Source of the DNA: CAVSUR01 sp963846005
Lineage (GTDB): Bacteria > Actinomycetota > Actinomycetes > Streptosporangiales > Streptosporangiaceae
Length of the DNA: 64,000 bases
NCBI GenBank assembly: GCA_963846005.1
Contig: CAWJUH010000003.1
Location: 1-64,000 of the forward strand
Direction: 5' to 3'
Shown here: positions 29,460 to 39,247 of the stretch, in pieces
Numbering within the stretch: the stretch's first letter is position 1
How the letters are laid out: every line of letters begins with the position of its first letter
The notes under the pieces: model-generated
What the model was told of the DNA's origin: nothing
Databases searched by the model: none
What the model saw: the letters and a program-made list of their open reading frames with translations, nothing else
Made by a program: the position numbers and the translations under genes

Positions 29460-30032
29460 ATGTCTTTGACTGAACGCTCCGGCCAGCGGCCTGACGACGG
29501 TCCTGACCAACTCCCCGCCGACCGTTCTGGTGGTACGCCGGAAGCAAATGCGGCTGGCCCACGCGGCTCGCAGGGCCTCAGGGGTCCCCGTGGTGCGACC
29601 GGTCCACGGGGCCCACGGGGCCCCCGGGGGCCCGCCGGTGTCGTCGACGGTTACATCGACAACAGCAGCGGCGCGTCGCTCACGAACACCAGCCTCACCG
29701 TAGTCGGCACCCTGCCCCTTCCGGCCGGGAAGTTCCTGATCACCGCCAAGTTGGACGCCCTTCTCGGCAGCTCCAACAACGGAGATGACGTGGTGAGCTG
29801 CGATCTGGTCGACTCCAACGGGAACACTCTAGACACCACGGGGGTCACGCTGATCCCAGCCTTGAATAACTCCGCTGGCTACGGCATGACGCTGCTTGGT
29901 GCCACAAGCCTTAACGTGAGCGGCCAAGTCCAGGTCCTTTGCGCGAACGGGACAGGCTCGGGTGGCGCAGACGCGCTCTCCGCGGTAATCACGGCAGTGC
30001 CGGTCGCCAAGATTACCCAGTCTTTCGGGTGA
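29460..30032 (+). CDS. Collagen-like (GXY repeat) protein with C-terminal beta domain
   Basis: 190 residues from the ATG at 29,460, which follows GGAAGG; an upstream start at 29,358 is less likely. After a short hydrophilic N-terminus comes an uninterrupted block of about ten G-X-Y triplets rich in Pro and Arg (GPRGATGPRGPRG), then VVDGYIDNSSGASL and an about 120-residue beta-rich domain (LPAGKFLITAKLDALLG, VQVLCANG) like the C-terminal heads of bacterial collagen-like and phage tail proteins. No signal peptide is visible. A trimeric fibre with a globular head is the family expectation. It starts about 340 bases after repeat copy 2 and the gap holds no gene. Confidence 0.7.
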   Translation: MSLTERSGQRPDDGPDQLPADRSGGTPEANAAGPRGSQGLRGPRGATGPRGPRGPRGPAGVVDGYIDNSSGASLTNTSLTVVGTLPLPAGKFLITAKLDALLGSSNNGDDVVSCDLVDSNGNTLDTTGVTLIPALNNSAGYGMTLLGATSLNVSGQVQVLCANGTGSGGADALSAVITAVPVAKITQSFG

Positions 30033-30186
30033 CCTAGTGCCACGCGTCGTTAGTAGGTTTACGGTTGCTGCTGGGATGATGGGCTGTGCCGAATGGGACT
30101 CCCCGGTTGAGTTGACTCCTTGACCTGCCCCAGGGTTTCGTGGAGTGGCGAACTGAATATTGGGCCTTCGCTAGGAGGCTCGTATC

Positions 30187-30700
30187 GTGCCGAAACCGTA
30201 TCCCGCAGAGTTCCGTGTCCGGGCTGTCGCGCTGGTCCGTGCGGGCCGGACCATCACCGCAGCTGCCTCGGCGCTGGGGATCAGCCAGGGCTGCCTGCAT
30301 AACTGGGTCCGCCACGACCAGATCGACCGGGGCGTAAACTCCGGGGCTGGCGACCCAGGAGCGGCTGAGCTGGGAGCGGCCCGGCGGCGGATCCGTGAGC
30401 TGGAAACGGCCATGCCCGGTCCCGCGGCACCTACGGCTCGCGCCGGGTCTGCGCCGAGCTGGCCCTGGGGATGGGGATCTGCGTCAGCAAAAACACAATC
30501 GAGGTGCTGATGCGGCTGGCGGGCTTGCAGGGGATTCCCAAGCGCAAGGGAGTTAAGTACCCGCGGGGTGACCGTCAGCACTGATGACCTGGTCAACCGC
30601 AAATTCCTGCGCAGCCAGCCCAACTTGCTCTGGATGACCGACATTACTGAGCACCCCACGAGAGAAGGCAAGGTCTACCGCTGCTGCGCGGTGCTGGCGC
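30187..30700 (+). pseudogene. IS3-family element relic (orfA and part of orfB)
   Basis: OrfA begins MPKPYPAEFRVRAVALVRAG, then ITAAASALGISQGCLHNWV and the helix ARRRIRELE. A stretch is missing, then OrfB continues in other frames: AELALGMGICVSKNTIEVLMR, LAGLQGIPKRKG and PNLLWMTDITEHPTREGKVYRC, each part given here only in pieces. It stops near 30,700 before the DDE catalytic residues are complete. Several deletions and frame changes make it inactive. Confidence 0.7.
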
Positions 30701-30816
30701 AGCCAGCGGGCGTCTTCGGCAAGGTCGGCGGCAGGGAATATGGTGCGGCTGGTACGACGCCAGCCGGGGGGCCGGTCCGCCGTCCGGGTGATCGATCGCC
30801 AGCGCGACTGGGCCTG

Positions 30817-32280
30817 TCAGCGCGGCCAGGGCCTGCGGGCTGCGCCGAGCAGGTCGCGGGCCACCGTTACCAAAACTGCAGCGGTGAGCCCGGCGGCGAC
30901 ACCGGCTGCCGCGGCTGTCGTCTTGGCCTGCTCTTGGCCCTGCCCGGGCGCCAGAGCCGTCGCAGTAGCTTCCGACGCCTGGGCCGCCGTCGCCAGCGCC
31001 GGCCAGCGCAAGCCGTCCAGGCTGTCGCCGTCAGGCTCGGCCGGGACGGGTATCTCGGCATCACGGGCGGGCGGCCAGAGCACGGCCAAGTACCGCACCA
31101 GCCGGACGTCCCGGCGCTGCACCCGGGCAGCCCGCCGGGCCGGGCGGTCACCGGGCCCGGTGCTCCTGGCCGCCAGCCTGCCGTAGAGGCGGGCATTTTG
31201 GTGATGCCGCCAGTTGCCGGCCGACCAGAGTAGGTGCACCAGGCCAGGCCAGGCGACGCTGGCCGCCGCCCAGCGCCAGTCGGTGCCGCTGGCGTGCCAC
31301 CGGTCGGGTACTAGCAGCAGCGCGACCGCGATCAGGAAGACGAAGATGCCGATCTGGAACAGGTGCTCGGCCCGCCGGCGTAGCTTGCCGAACTCCAGCA
31401 TCCGCCCGGCTAGCACGGCGGCGCTGCCGCTGCAGCGGCAGGGCCACGACCGCGGCCGGATCCCACATGAGCCGTTCGGCAGGCGTCGTCCAGTAGCTCA
31501 CCGCCCAGAAGCCGTACCGGATGCTGAACACCAGCAGCGCGGCCGACGTCACCATAGCGACCATGACGGGGCCGATCAGCGGGACGGCGGCCGGGACGCC
31601 TGGGCTTACGATCAGCAGCACGAGCGCCGCGAGCTCGAATCCGGCCACGAGCGGCACGCCGGCACCAACGTATCCACTGAGCGCGCCAGGCCGGATTCGG
31701 GTCCTGCGGCTCGGGCCACAGTGGCTTCACCCGCCAGACCGTTCGCAGATGCAAGAGCTGCAGGGCTTGCCAGTTCCGTTGATGATGCCGTACACGCACT
31801 CGGCGTCGTCGAACTCGGCCAGCCTGGCCCGCAGCCCGGCCGTCCCGGCAAAATCGCGGTTGAGGATGACCACGCGGCCCTGGGTGACGTGCGGTCGCCC
31901 CAGCCGCTGGCGGTAGAATACGGCAGGCTGGCCAATGCCGGCTACGTAAACGGCGTCCAGGTCGTCGAGGAACGCGGCCACCGGCAGGCCCCGGGTCCAG
32001 GTTCTGGACCTCGTCCGGCGAGATGAAGGCCACCGGCTCACCGCCGAGGGTGACCAGCGCCCACAGCCGGGTGACGAAGGCGCTGGCGGGCGGAACTTCC
32101 TCGCCGCGCAGCACCAGATAGTGATCCTCGGACAGGCCGCCGCCGTAGTCGGGGTGCACCCCAGCGCCGTAACCCGACGCCGGGCTAGGCAGGCGGAGCC
32201 GGGCCGGGCCGCCAGCCGGTGCCGTAGCCGGGCAGCACGACGTTCGGCGGCGGGTCGAGCTGCGGCATGTATTCAGTCAC
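30817..32280 (-). pseudogene. Frameshifted membrane protein of unknown function
   Basis: Going right to left, a GTG at 32,280 or ATG at 32,268 starts a Pro/Gly-rich region (PPPNVVLPGYGTGWRPG), then DYGGGLSEDHYLVLRGEEVPP and LWALVTLGGEPVAFIS. A shift near 31,995 leads to LPVAAFLDDLDAVYVAGIG and VVILNRDFAGTAGLRARL, and more shifts near 31,740 and 31,430 to hydrophobic segments (ALVLLIVSPGVPAAVPLI, VAMVTSAALLVFSIRYGFW, GIFVFLIAVALLLVPD, GVAAGLTAAVLVTVA). The parts look like one soluble-plus-membrane protein broken three or more times. No family was recognised. Confidence 0.45.
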
Positions 32281-32299
32281 GACGACTCCGGGGGCCGAC

Positions 32300-32743
32300 C
32301 GTCTGACACCGTACCGGCGTCAGGCGGCATTATCGGAAACCCCCGCAGTTCACGCCGGGATTAGACTGATGCCCAGGTTCAGGCAGGAGCGGACCCGATA
32401 ACGCCGCGGCGACGGCGCGCAACGAACGGTACAGCAGCTGCGGGCCGCCGATACGGCTAGCAGGCAACCTTTGGCCACCTAATCGCGTTAAAGTGCTGGG
32501 CTAACGATCTTTGGTCGCTAGCCACAACGGGCCGTGCCGAATATGCGTCGTAACCGGCTTTGTTCGCAGCAGGTGACCAGCTCAAAGCCTTATCAATTGT
32601 CCGTTTACCGGCAAGCTGCTCGCCGAATAGTTCTTTGCCTGCTGATTATCGACGCGCTATTTATACATCCTGAGCGGCCATACCGATCTCGCCGAACCTA
32701 ATGGCTGCCATCGCATTGTCGGGAATCGGGCCATACCTGCATG
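32300..32743. other. Spacer with island repeat copy 3
   Basis: No gene is seen. At 32,532-32,630 the order GTGCCGAATATGCG, a spacer, then CGTTTACCGGCAAGCTGCTC reproduces a strongly diverged form of repeat copies 1 and 2, including the D-arm and anticodon-arm side of the tRNA-like relic. The 5' acceptor side and the ATGGTAGCCC tail are no longer recognisable. Confidence 0.45.
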
Positions 32744-33653
32744 CTATATCCGGAACCTGACGGCTTGGCGCCGCTGCGGGTTAAGCGACATGATGGCCAG
32801 GGCCGGGCCGCCACACCGCTGCCGGGGATGGGAGAACCGGGCGACGGCGGTGCCGATGAGGGTTATCTCCACGATGTGGTCACGGCGGCCGACCGCGTCC
32901 GGGCAGTCCCGCTCGCGCACCCGCATGTCCATCGTGGCGATCACTACGCCTTCGGCGCCGAGCCGCTTGATGTCGCTTTCCAGCTGGTGCCTGGCGTCGC
33001 GCCGCGACTGGCTGACCAGCTCGGTCCAGGCGGCGACCTCGGTGTTGCCCGAGCCCCAGCGCGCCTGGCGGGCGGTCTGGCGGTCATCGTGCCGCGAGCC
33101 GATCGAGATGCCGAGCACGAGCCCCGCGGGCACCCAGCCCGCCATGATCAGCTTGGCGAAATCCTGCCCGGACACCTCACAGGTGAAGGGCGCCGACTGC
33201 CCGTGCGCGGTGCTCACGGCGCGGACCGCGGTGCCGAGGGCGGTGAACTGCGCTCCGCCGAGGGGAAACGACCCCCGCGACAGCCGGACGCCGACCACCC
33301 CGTGGCCGCCCAGCTCCGCGCATTCGGCGGCCATCCGGCTGACGGCCGTGCGCCGCGCCTGCTCCATGGTCTGCACGAGCGGGCCGAACGACCCCGGACC
33401 GCCCAGGCCGGAGACCTGGGTCGCCGGCTGGGACGCCACCTCGTCGCCAGATGGTCCCGGCGCCCCGCGGCAGCGATAGCCGCCGCGCCGCCCCGGCGCT
33501 GTAGACGGCCGCGCCGAACACCTGGCCGACAGGCTCGAAGCCCACGCTGCGGAGGGCAGCGAACTCCTCGGTGGTCAGCGCGGACCCCCACGTGCCGCTG
33601 GCCCGGATCGCCGCCATCCGGGCCTCGGCCACCGCGGGCAGTCTTTCGCTCAC
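32744..33653 (-). pseudogene. YbjQ/DUF74-like protein, one frameshift
   Basis: Start ATG 33,653. The N-terminal portion (TTEEFAALRSVGFEPVGQVFG, AAVYSAG) has the typical beginning of the YbjQ (heavy-metal-binding-like) fold; after a frame change between about 33,440 and 33,480 it continues with QTMEQARRTAVSRMAAECAELG and GHGVVGVRLSRG, again typical. A second copy-like half (FAKLIMAGWVPAGLVLG, ISRRDARHQLESDIKRLGAEG variant) follows, suggesting a tandem duplication of the domain within about 300 residues. YbjQ proteins are pentameric and their biochemical role is not established. With a single shift, sequencing error is possible. Confidence 0.6.
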
Positions 33654-34020
33654 CCGGCCAGCCTAGGCTCCGCCTGACCGGGGACCGGGGCCTCAAGGCT
33701 GACCAGCACGGCCGCCGTCACCAGGTTGTGCTCGCCTTTGAGCGGGCCAGCGAGCATTGGCGGCCAGGGTGCTGCCGCCATGGCGCTGTTGAGCCCCGGC
33801 CAGGCCCCCGGTCCGGACATTCTGCGCCGGGCCAGCACCGGCGACGCCATTGCCCGCCGCCGCGCCGAGTACAGACCGCCAGCGGAACTGTCCGGCCCAG
33901 CGGCGACTGATTACCGCGCCGCGCGGTGGGTAGCGTCTGTTTCCTCCGGAGGTCGGCCTTGCGCCCTATGGAGAGAGCCTCCTGGCCGATACTGGCGGCC
34001 CGTCAGAATGGACGCTGAGC
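33654..34020. other. Spacer, possible relic
   Basis: No supported gene. A minus-strand frame ending at 33,650 overlaps the YbjQ-like start by four bases and contains HNLVTAAVLVSLEAPVPG, which might be the end of a lost upstream gene in the same operon. Nothing else recognisable. Confidence 0.3.
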
Positions 34021-34221
34021 ATGTGGTTCCTGTTCCGCCGACCGCGGCAGTTGATATTGCTGGCTATCGCGCTGCCGCTGGGCCGGATGGTCGTTCACCG
34101 CTTGGCCTTGGCCGCCGAGCACCGTAATCCATCAGCACGAACGGCCAGGGCGCTGCGTCATGCCGACTCGGCAGTGACCGCCGTATCGCGGCGTGCCTCT
34201 GGCAAGGCGACTGCCCGCTGA
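34021..34221 (+). CDS. Small single-pass membrane protein (66 aa)
   Basis: MWFLFRRPRQLILLAIALPLG at the start forms one hydrophobic segment bordered by arginines, followed by a basic soluble tail (AEHRNPSARTARALRHAD). Small actinobacterial membrane proteins with this organisation exist, but I see no motif with a known function. The ribosome site is weak, and the region 34,222-34,790 after it holds no other gene. Confidence 0.4.
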   Translation: MWFLFRRPRQLILLAIALPLGRMVVHRLALAAEHRNPSARTARALRHADSAVTAVSRRASGKATAR

Positions 34222-34807
34222 CTCGCCACGAATCTCAGCCGGGCGCATGCCCGGCAGATGCTGGTCGGCGGGGGTCGGGACCTGGGCGGGGAGGATGGAG
34301 GAAGGGGGGCCATGGCCTTCCGCCGCTCGGTGAGCCTGCTTCCGGTGGCCGTACCTCAGCGGGCCTCCGACCACGCCGGTAAGCGATACCTGCCTGGTCT
34401 GCGCCGTTAGGTCCCGGGCATTCGGCATAAACGACAGGCTCGTGGTTGCTTCGGAGCCGGGACGCGTGGACGCGTGGTCGCCGGCGGGTCATGGTCACAG
34501 CGGCTGACGCGGCGGGCCTTCGCATGAGGCAGGCACGCCGTCGGTTGCCGTCCTGAGCGGGGGGAAGGCGGATCCGCCTGCACGAGCGCGGTCAGCCGGG
34601 CAACACCGAGCGCGCTGAGCAGCATCCGTGGGCGCAGCACGCGCGCCGATCGCCGGGAACGAGGAATCGTCTGGCATGCTTCTGAACAGTACTGATTGCT
34701 TATAGTAATTGACTAATGACATAATGCTACATGAGCTCGTCCGGCGGACCCGTACGGTGCCCGCCTGTCCGAGCCGGGGATCAGAAGTGGACGTCAGGGG
34801 GGCACTT

Positions 34808-36097
34808 GTGGCTCAGCGCTGGGAGAGCCGGGCTGCGCGGTGGATTGCGAGCGCCACCGGAGCGACCGTAATCACGGCATTGCTCGTGGCAGCAGGTTCA
34901 TCCGGGCCGGCGTCGGCCGCGGCCCCGTCGCGGTCAGTTCGCGACACCCGGGAACCGGACCAGGCGGCCGTTCTTGCCGCTGGCGACGGCGCTGCGGGCG
35001 ACTCTTTCGGTCAGGCGGCGGCGATCGCGCCAGACGGCCTGGCCGCGGTGGTCGGCGCGCCCCGGCGGGCGTCAAGCACCGGAGCTGCCTACGTGTTCAT
35101 CCATCGCGGTTCGCGCTGGATGCAGGCAGCCGAGCTCACTGCGAGCGACGGTGCGCGGCGATACATGTTCGGCGCATCGGTAGCCATCTCCGACAACGGG
35201 GGCGTCATCCTGGTCGGGTCGCCCGTCTACAACGGCAACCGCGGCGCTGTGTACGTGTTTACCCGCACCGGGCTTGGCTGGGTGCAGACCGTCAAGCTGA
35301 CGGCTCCCGCACCGGTCGCCGGTGACACGTTCGGCACATCGGTAGCGCTGTCCGCCGACGGGCGCACCGCGCTGGTCGGGTCACCCGAGCACGGCGCCGG
35401 CCCGGGCGCCGCGTACGTCTTCAACCGGGGACCGCACGGGTGGACGCAAACGGCCCGGCTGACCGCCGCTGACGGTATGGCCAATGACTTCCTCGGCGAT
35501 TCCGTTGCGCTCTCGCCTGACGGGCATACCGCAGTAGCCGGGGCAGTGGGGCGTAGCTCTGCCGCTGGGGCGGCCTTCTTGTTCACCCGCACCGGTAAGC
35601 ACTGGAGCCGGGCGGCCGAGCTCACGGCCAGCGACAGCACCGGCAATGGCGACAACTTCGGTAACGCCGTGGCTACCGCGGAGGGCGGGCGCATCGTCGT
35701 CGTCGCGGCCCTCGGCCACCTGGAGACCGCCGGAACGGTCTACGTCTTCAGCCGGCGTCCTGACGGCTGGACCCAGACTGGCGAGCTGACCGCAAGTGAC
35801 GGTCAGCCTGGAGACGATCTGGGCGCATCGGTGTCGGTTTCTGCCCTAGGCCAGACTCTCATTGCCGGAGCGCCTGGGCACGGGGCAGAGGGAGCGACGT
35901 ACGTTTTCACCTCGCAGCGGCAGGGCTGGGTGCAGTCCGGCGAGCTGATCCCCGCCGACGGCAGCGGCGATGATTCAGGCTGGGCGGCAGGGCTTACCTC
36001 AGACGGGCGGACCGCGCTGGCCGGGGCGCCCGGCGACGATTCCAGCGCGGGCCGCGCCGTCGTGTTCACCGGCCTGCCACCAGGCTCCAGCCAGTAG
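34808..36097 (+). CDS. Secreted FG-GAP-type beta-propeller protein
   Basis: I chose the GTG at 34,808, preceded by AGGGGGG, because it places a signal peptide at the N-terminus: basic start, ATVITALLVAAGSSGPASA, cleavage before AAPS. The mature 400 residues are seven repeats of about 50-55 residues with a DxFGxSVAxSxDG core, VxGAP and GAVYVFxRxGxxWxQ, as in FG-GAP/integrin-alpha propellers. The unit ends with TASDG linkers. Extracellular, probably a binding or adhesive propeller; no catalytic motif. It stands alone between spacer and the TetR/DMGDH genes. Confidence 0.8.
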   Translation: MAQRWESRAARWIASATGATVITALLVAAGSSGPASAAAPSRSVRDTREPDQAAVLAAGDGAAGDSFGQAAAIAPDGLAAVVGAPRRASSTGAAYVFIHRGSRWMQAAELTASDGARRYMFGASVAISDNGGVILVGSPVYNGNRGAVYVFTRTGLGWVQTVKLTAPAPVAGDTFGTSVALSADGRTALVGSPEHGAGPGAAYVFNRGPHGWTQTARLTAADGMANDFLGDSVALSPDGHTAVAGAVGRSSAAGAAFLFTRTGKHWSRAAELTASDSTGNGDNFGNAVATAEGGRIVVVAALGHLETAGTVYVFSRRPDGWTQTGELTASDGQPGDDLGASVSVSALGQTLIAGAPGHGAEGATYVFTSQRQGWVQSGELIPADGSGDDSGWAAGLTSDGRTALAGAPGDDSSAGRAVVFTGLPPGSSQ

Positions 36098-36158
36098 CAG
36101 CGCTGGCCGAAGGCTGCCGAGACGAGCGTGCCGCCTGAGCCTGCCTGCGGCCACACGC

Positions 36159-36749
36159 TCACGGGGCCGTCTGCCTCAGGTCGTCGAGGCGGCTGAGGGC
36201 GCATTCAAGCGCGTCGGTGAGCCGCTTGCGGTGACCGGTGGCCAGCAGGTCAAGCACCAGGCCGGTGAACGTCGCCTTTACCAGTGACGCCTCGCGTTCG
36301 GCGTCCTCGGGCTTGATGCCGTCAGCGATCAGGCCGTCGGCGATGTCCTCGCGCCAGAACGAGATCTGCTCCGCGCGCACATCACCGGGCAGACTGCTGA
36401 CCGTGGCGTCCAGCGTGGCGGCTTCGAGGCCCAGTCGCACCAGCGCCAGGTGCTCCGGGCTGCGGTTGATCCACCGCCACCAGCGCCGCTGCAGCTCCGC
36501 CGTGGAGAGGTCAGGCACCTGCCGCCGCCACCGCCCTTCGACTCCTCGCTGAATCTCAGCGGCCCGTTTCAAGGCCGCGACCACCAGTTCGTCCTTGCTG
36601 CCGAAGTGATGCACCAGCGCGTTGACGGACACGCCCAGTGCGCGGGCAACCGGCCGCAGTGACACTCCGGCGACGCCGTGCCGGGCGAGGTAGCCGACCA
36701 CCTCGTCCAGCAGCTCGGCCCGTCGTCCGGGATCAGGATGGCGTCCCAT
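36159..36749 (-). CDS. TetR family transcriptional regulator
   Basis: 196 residues. The N-terminal helix-turn-helix is typical: LLDEVVGYLARHGVAGVSLR, PVARALGVSVNALVHHFGSK and DELVVAAL. The C-terminal ligand domain (about 80-196) has no known-specific motif. Its start overlaps the stop of the upstream flavoprotein gene by one base, so it is the second gene of that transcript and probably controls the DMGDH-like/BHMT-like divergent pair, for which a palindrome lies at 39,209-39,227. Confidence 0.85.
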   Translation of the reverse strand: MGRHPDPGRRAELLDEVVGYLARHGVAGVSLRPVARALGVSVNALVHHFGSKDELVVAALKRAAEIQRGVEGRWRRQVPDLSTAELQRRWWRWINRSPEHLALVRLGLEAATLDATVSSLPGDVRAEQISFWREDIADGLIADGIKPEDAEREASLVKATFTGLVLDLLATGHRKRLTDALECALSRLDDLRQTAP

Positions 36750-39178
36750 CAGACGCGCATGCGATGGCCCGCCGGGTCGAGCACCGGTTCGGTTAGCAAT
36801 CGCGCCGGACGGCGCTGACCGATGATCTCCACCTCGAACATCGCGCCGGGCACCGCGAGCTCGCTCGGCACGTAGCCGAACGCTAGCGAGCGCCGGCTGT
36901 AATGCGCATACGCGCCGGAGGTCACCCAGCCGACCACCGCCCCGCCGTGCCAGATCGGCTCGTCGCCGGCGACGTCGGCCGGTTCCGCTGGATCGGGGGT
37001 GACGTCGAAGTAGCCGAGCGTCCGGGCCGGGCCGCGCGCCAGCTCCGCCTCCACCGCAGCGCGGCCGGTGAAGTCGTGGTCGAGTCTGAGCGATCGGTGC
37101 ATGCGCGCCTCTACCGGCGTGTAGACCGGACGGTACTCGCGCGCCCACGTGCCGAACATCTTCTCCATCCGCAGCGACATCAGCGCCCGGAACCCGAACA
37201 GGCCGATGCCGTGCGCCTTCCCGGCCTGCCACAGCAGGTCGAACAGTGCTCGCTGGTACTCCGGTGCGACCCAGATCTCGTACCCAAGATCCCCGGTGTA
37301 GGTCATCCGGCCGACGTAAGCGGGGATCATCCCCACGTCAATCCGGCGGAACGTCATGAACGGGTAATTCTCGGTGGCCAGCGAAACGTCGGTGACCGAT
37401 TGCAGCACGTCACGGGCGCCCGGGCCGGCCAGCGAGAGGCCCACCAGGGACAGGCCCAGCACGTCGAACTGCACACCATCAGCGAGGTGGTGAAAGAACC
37501 AGCGCGAGTGATGCGCTTCGGCGACCTGCGAGCCGAACAGGAAGAAATCGTCGGCACCCACTCGCGCCACGGAAAACTCCCCGACGATGTGACCGCCCGG
37601 ATCCAGGGCAGCGGTGAGGTTGATCCGGCCGACTCGCGGCAGCCGGTTGGTGCACAGCCGCTGCAGCCAGCCGGCGCTGCCGGCGCCGGTCACGCGGTAC
37701 TTGGCGAAGTTGGAGCACTCGGTGAGCCCGACGCGTTCGCGCACCATGGCGCATTCCTCAGCGACCACCGGGTAGGCGTTGGAGCGGCGGAACGTCACGT
37801 CCTCGCGCGGCTCCTCCCCGGGCCGCTGAAACCACAGGGAATGCTCGAGCCCGAAGCTCGCGCCCCATACCGCGTTGCGGGCGGTGAGCCGGTCATAGAC
37901 CGGCGTGGTGTGCAGTGGGCGGCCGGCCGGGAGTTCCTCGTTGGGGAAGGTGATACGGAACCGGCGGCTGTAGTTCTCCCGCACCTTGGCATTGGTATAG
38001 GCGAGGCTCGCCCAGTTGCCGAAGCGGGCCACGTCCATCGCCCAGATGTCTTCACCCGGATCGCCGTCGGCCATCCAGCGCGCGAGGGTGAGGCCAACAC
38101 CGCCGCCCTGCGAAAAACCGGCCATCACCGCGCAGGCCATCCAGCAGTTGCGCACGCCCGGCACCGGGCCGACCAGCGGATTGCCGTCCGGCGCGAAGGT
38201 GAACGGCCCGTTGATCACCTTCCTGATCCCGGCGTCAGCGAGCGCCGGATAGTGCTTGAACGCGATCTCCAGCGACGGGGCGATCCGGTCGAGATCGGGG
38301 GCCAGCAACTGCTGGTCGAAGGCCCACGGCGTGTCACGGGGCGACCAGGGCACGCACGCCTGCTCGTAGGTGCCGAGCAGCATCCCGCCGCCCTCCTGGC
38401 GGATGTACAGCTCGCCGTCGAAGTCCAGGCCCATCGGCAGCTCGTGTCCGGTGGCCGCGTTGTACTCGGCCACCTCATCCATGTCCTCGGTGATCAAGTA
38501 CATGTGCTCCATCGCGAGCACGGGGAGCTCCAGGCCGATCATCCGGCCCACTTCACGTGCCCACAGGCCGCCGGCGTTGACGATGTGTTCGGCGTGGATC
38601 TCGCCGGAGTCGGTGATGACGTCCCACGTGCCGTCGGGGCGCTGGCGAAGGTCGCTCACCCAGGTGTGCTGGTAGATCTCGGCGCCGGCCTGCCGCGCGC
38701 AGCCGGCATAGGCCCGGGTGACCCCGGCCGGGTCGACGTGACCCTCGGCCCGGTCGAAGAGCGCACCGATGAAGTACTGCTCCTGCAGGAGGGGGAACAT
38801 CCGCTTGGCCTCGGCCGCCGAGATGATCTCCATATCCATGCCGAGGTAGCGGCCGCGGGCCTGGGCCATCCGCAGCCAGTCCATCCGCTCCCGGTCGCCG
38901 GCCAGCATCAGCCCGCCAGGCATGTGGATGGAGCAGTTCTGGCCGGAGCGCTGCTCGATCTCGCGGTACAGCCCGACGGTGTACTGCTGCAGCTTCGCGA
39001 CATTAGGGTCACCGTTGAGCGTGTGCATGCCGCCCGCAGCGTGCCAGGTCGAGCCGGCCGTGAGTTCCTTGCGCTCGACGAGCACCACATCCGTCCAGCC
39101 CAGCTCGGTGAGGTGGTACAGCACCGACGCGCCCACCACCCCGCCGCCGATGACGACCACGTGCGCGGAAGATCTCAT
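36749..39178 (-). CDS. Dimethylglycine dehydrogenase-like flavoprotein (FAD oxidoreductase + GcvT domains)
   Basis: 809 residues with the organisation of dimethylglycine/sarcosine dehydrogenases. Residues 1-400 form a DAO-type FAD domain (VVVIGGGVVGASVLYHL; GSTWHAAGGM, whose His46 matches the histidine that carries covalent FAD in this family; FSQGGGVGLTLA). A linker domain precedes a GcvT-type tetrahydrofolate domain from about 430 (VGLTECSNFAKYRVTGAG, YTGDLGYEIWV, RMEKMFGTWAREY). The reaction expected is oxidative N-demethylation with transfer of the methyl carbon to tetrahydrofolate. It is divergent from a methyltransferase of the betaine-homocysteine class, so consecutive removal of methyl groups from a betaine is plausible. 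The exact substrate is not fixed by sequence. Confidence 0.8.
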   Translation of the reverse strand: MRSSAHVVVIGGGVVGASVLYHLTELGWTDVVLVERKELTAGSTWHAAGGMHTLNGDPNVAKLQQYTVGLYREIEQRSGQNCSIHMPGGLMLAGDRERMDWLRMAQARGRYLGMDMEIISAAEAKRMFPLLQEQYFIGALFDRAEGHVDPAGVTRAYAGCARQAGAEIYQHTWVSDLRQRPDGTWDVITDSGEIHAEHIVNAGGLWAREVGRMIGLELPVLAMEHMYLITEDMDEVAEYNAATGHELPMGLDFDGELYIRQEGGGMLLGTYEQACVPWSPRDTPWAFDQQLLAPDLDRIAPSLEIAFKHYPALADAGIRKVINGPFTFAPDGNPLVGPVPGVRNCWMACAVMAGFSQGGGVGLTLARWMADGDPGEDIWAMDVARFGNWASLAYTNAKVRENYSRRFRITFPNEELPAGRPLHTTPVYDRLTARNAVWGASFGLEHSLWFQRPGEEPREDVTFRRSNAYPVVAEECAMVRERVGLTECSNFAKYRVTGAGSAGWLQRLCTNRLPRVGRINLTAALDPGGHIVGEFSVARVGADDFFLFGSQVAEAHHSRWFFHHLADGVQFDVLGLSLVGLSLAGPGARDVLQSVTDVSLATENYPFMTFRRIDVGMIPAYVGRMTYTGDLGYEIWVAPEYQRALFDLLWQAGKAHGIGLFGFRALMSLRMEKMFGTWAREYRPVYTPVEARMHRSLRLDHDFTGRAAVEAELARGPARTLGYFDVTPDPAEPADVAGDEPIWHGGAVVGWVTSGAYAHYSRRSLAFGYVPSELAVPGAMFEVEIIGQRRPARLLTEPVLDPAGHRMRV

Positions 39179-39208
39179 CGAGGCATCCCTGCGTCTAGAT
39201 TTTCCCGG

Positions 39209-39227
39209 TACAGTCGTTCCGACTATA
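39209..39227. promoter_or_regulatory. Operator-like palindrome between divergent DMGDH and BHMT genes
   Basis: TA-C-AGTCG-TTC-CGACT-A-TA forms a 19-bp dyad in the 69-base space between the two start codons, overlapping a TATAAG element. The TetR protein encoded with the DMGDH-like gene is the obvious candidate to bind. The symmetry is seen; binding is inferred. Confidence 0.45.
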
Positions 39228-39247
39228 AGACCCTGGAGGTGTCACGC

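Noticed and set aside
36749..39178. DMSP demethylase DmdA
   Set aside because: DmdA is a GcvT-only protein of about 370 residues; this protein has an N-terminal FAD domain with the covalent-FAD histidine motif.
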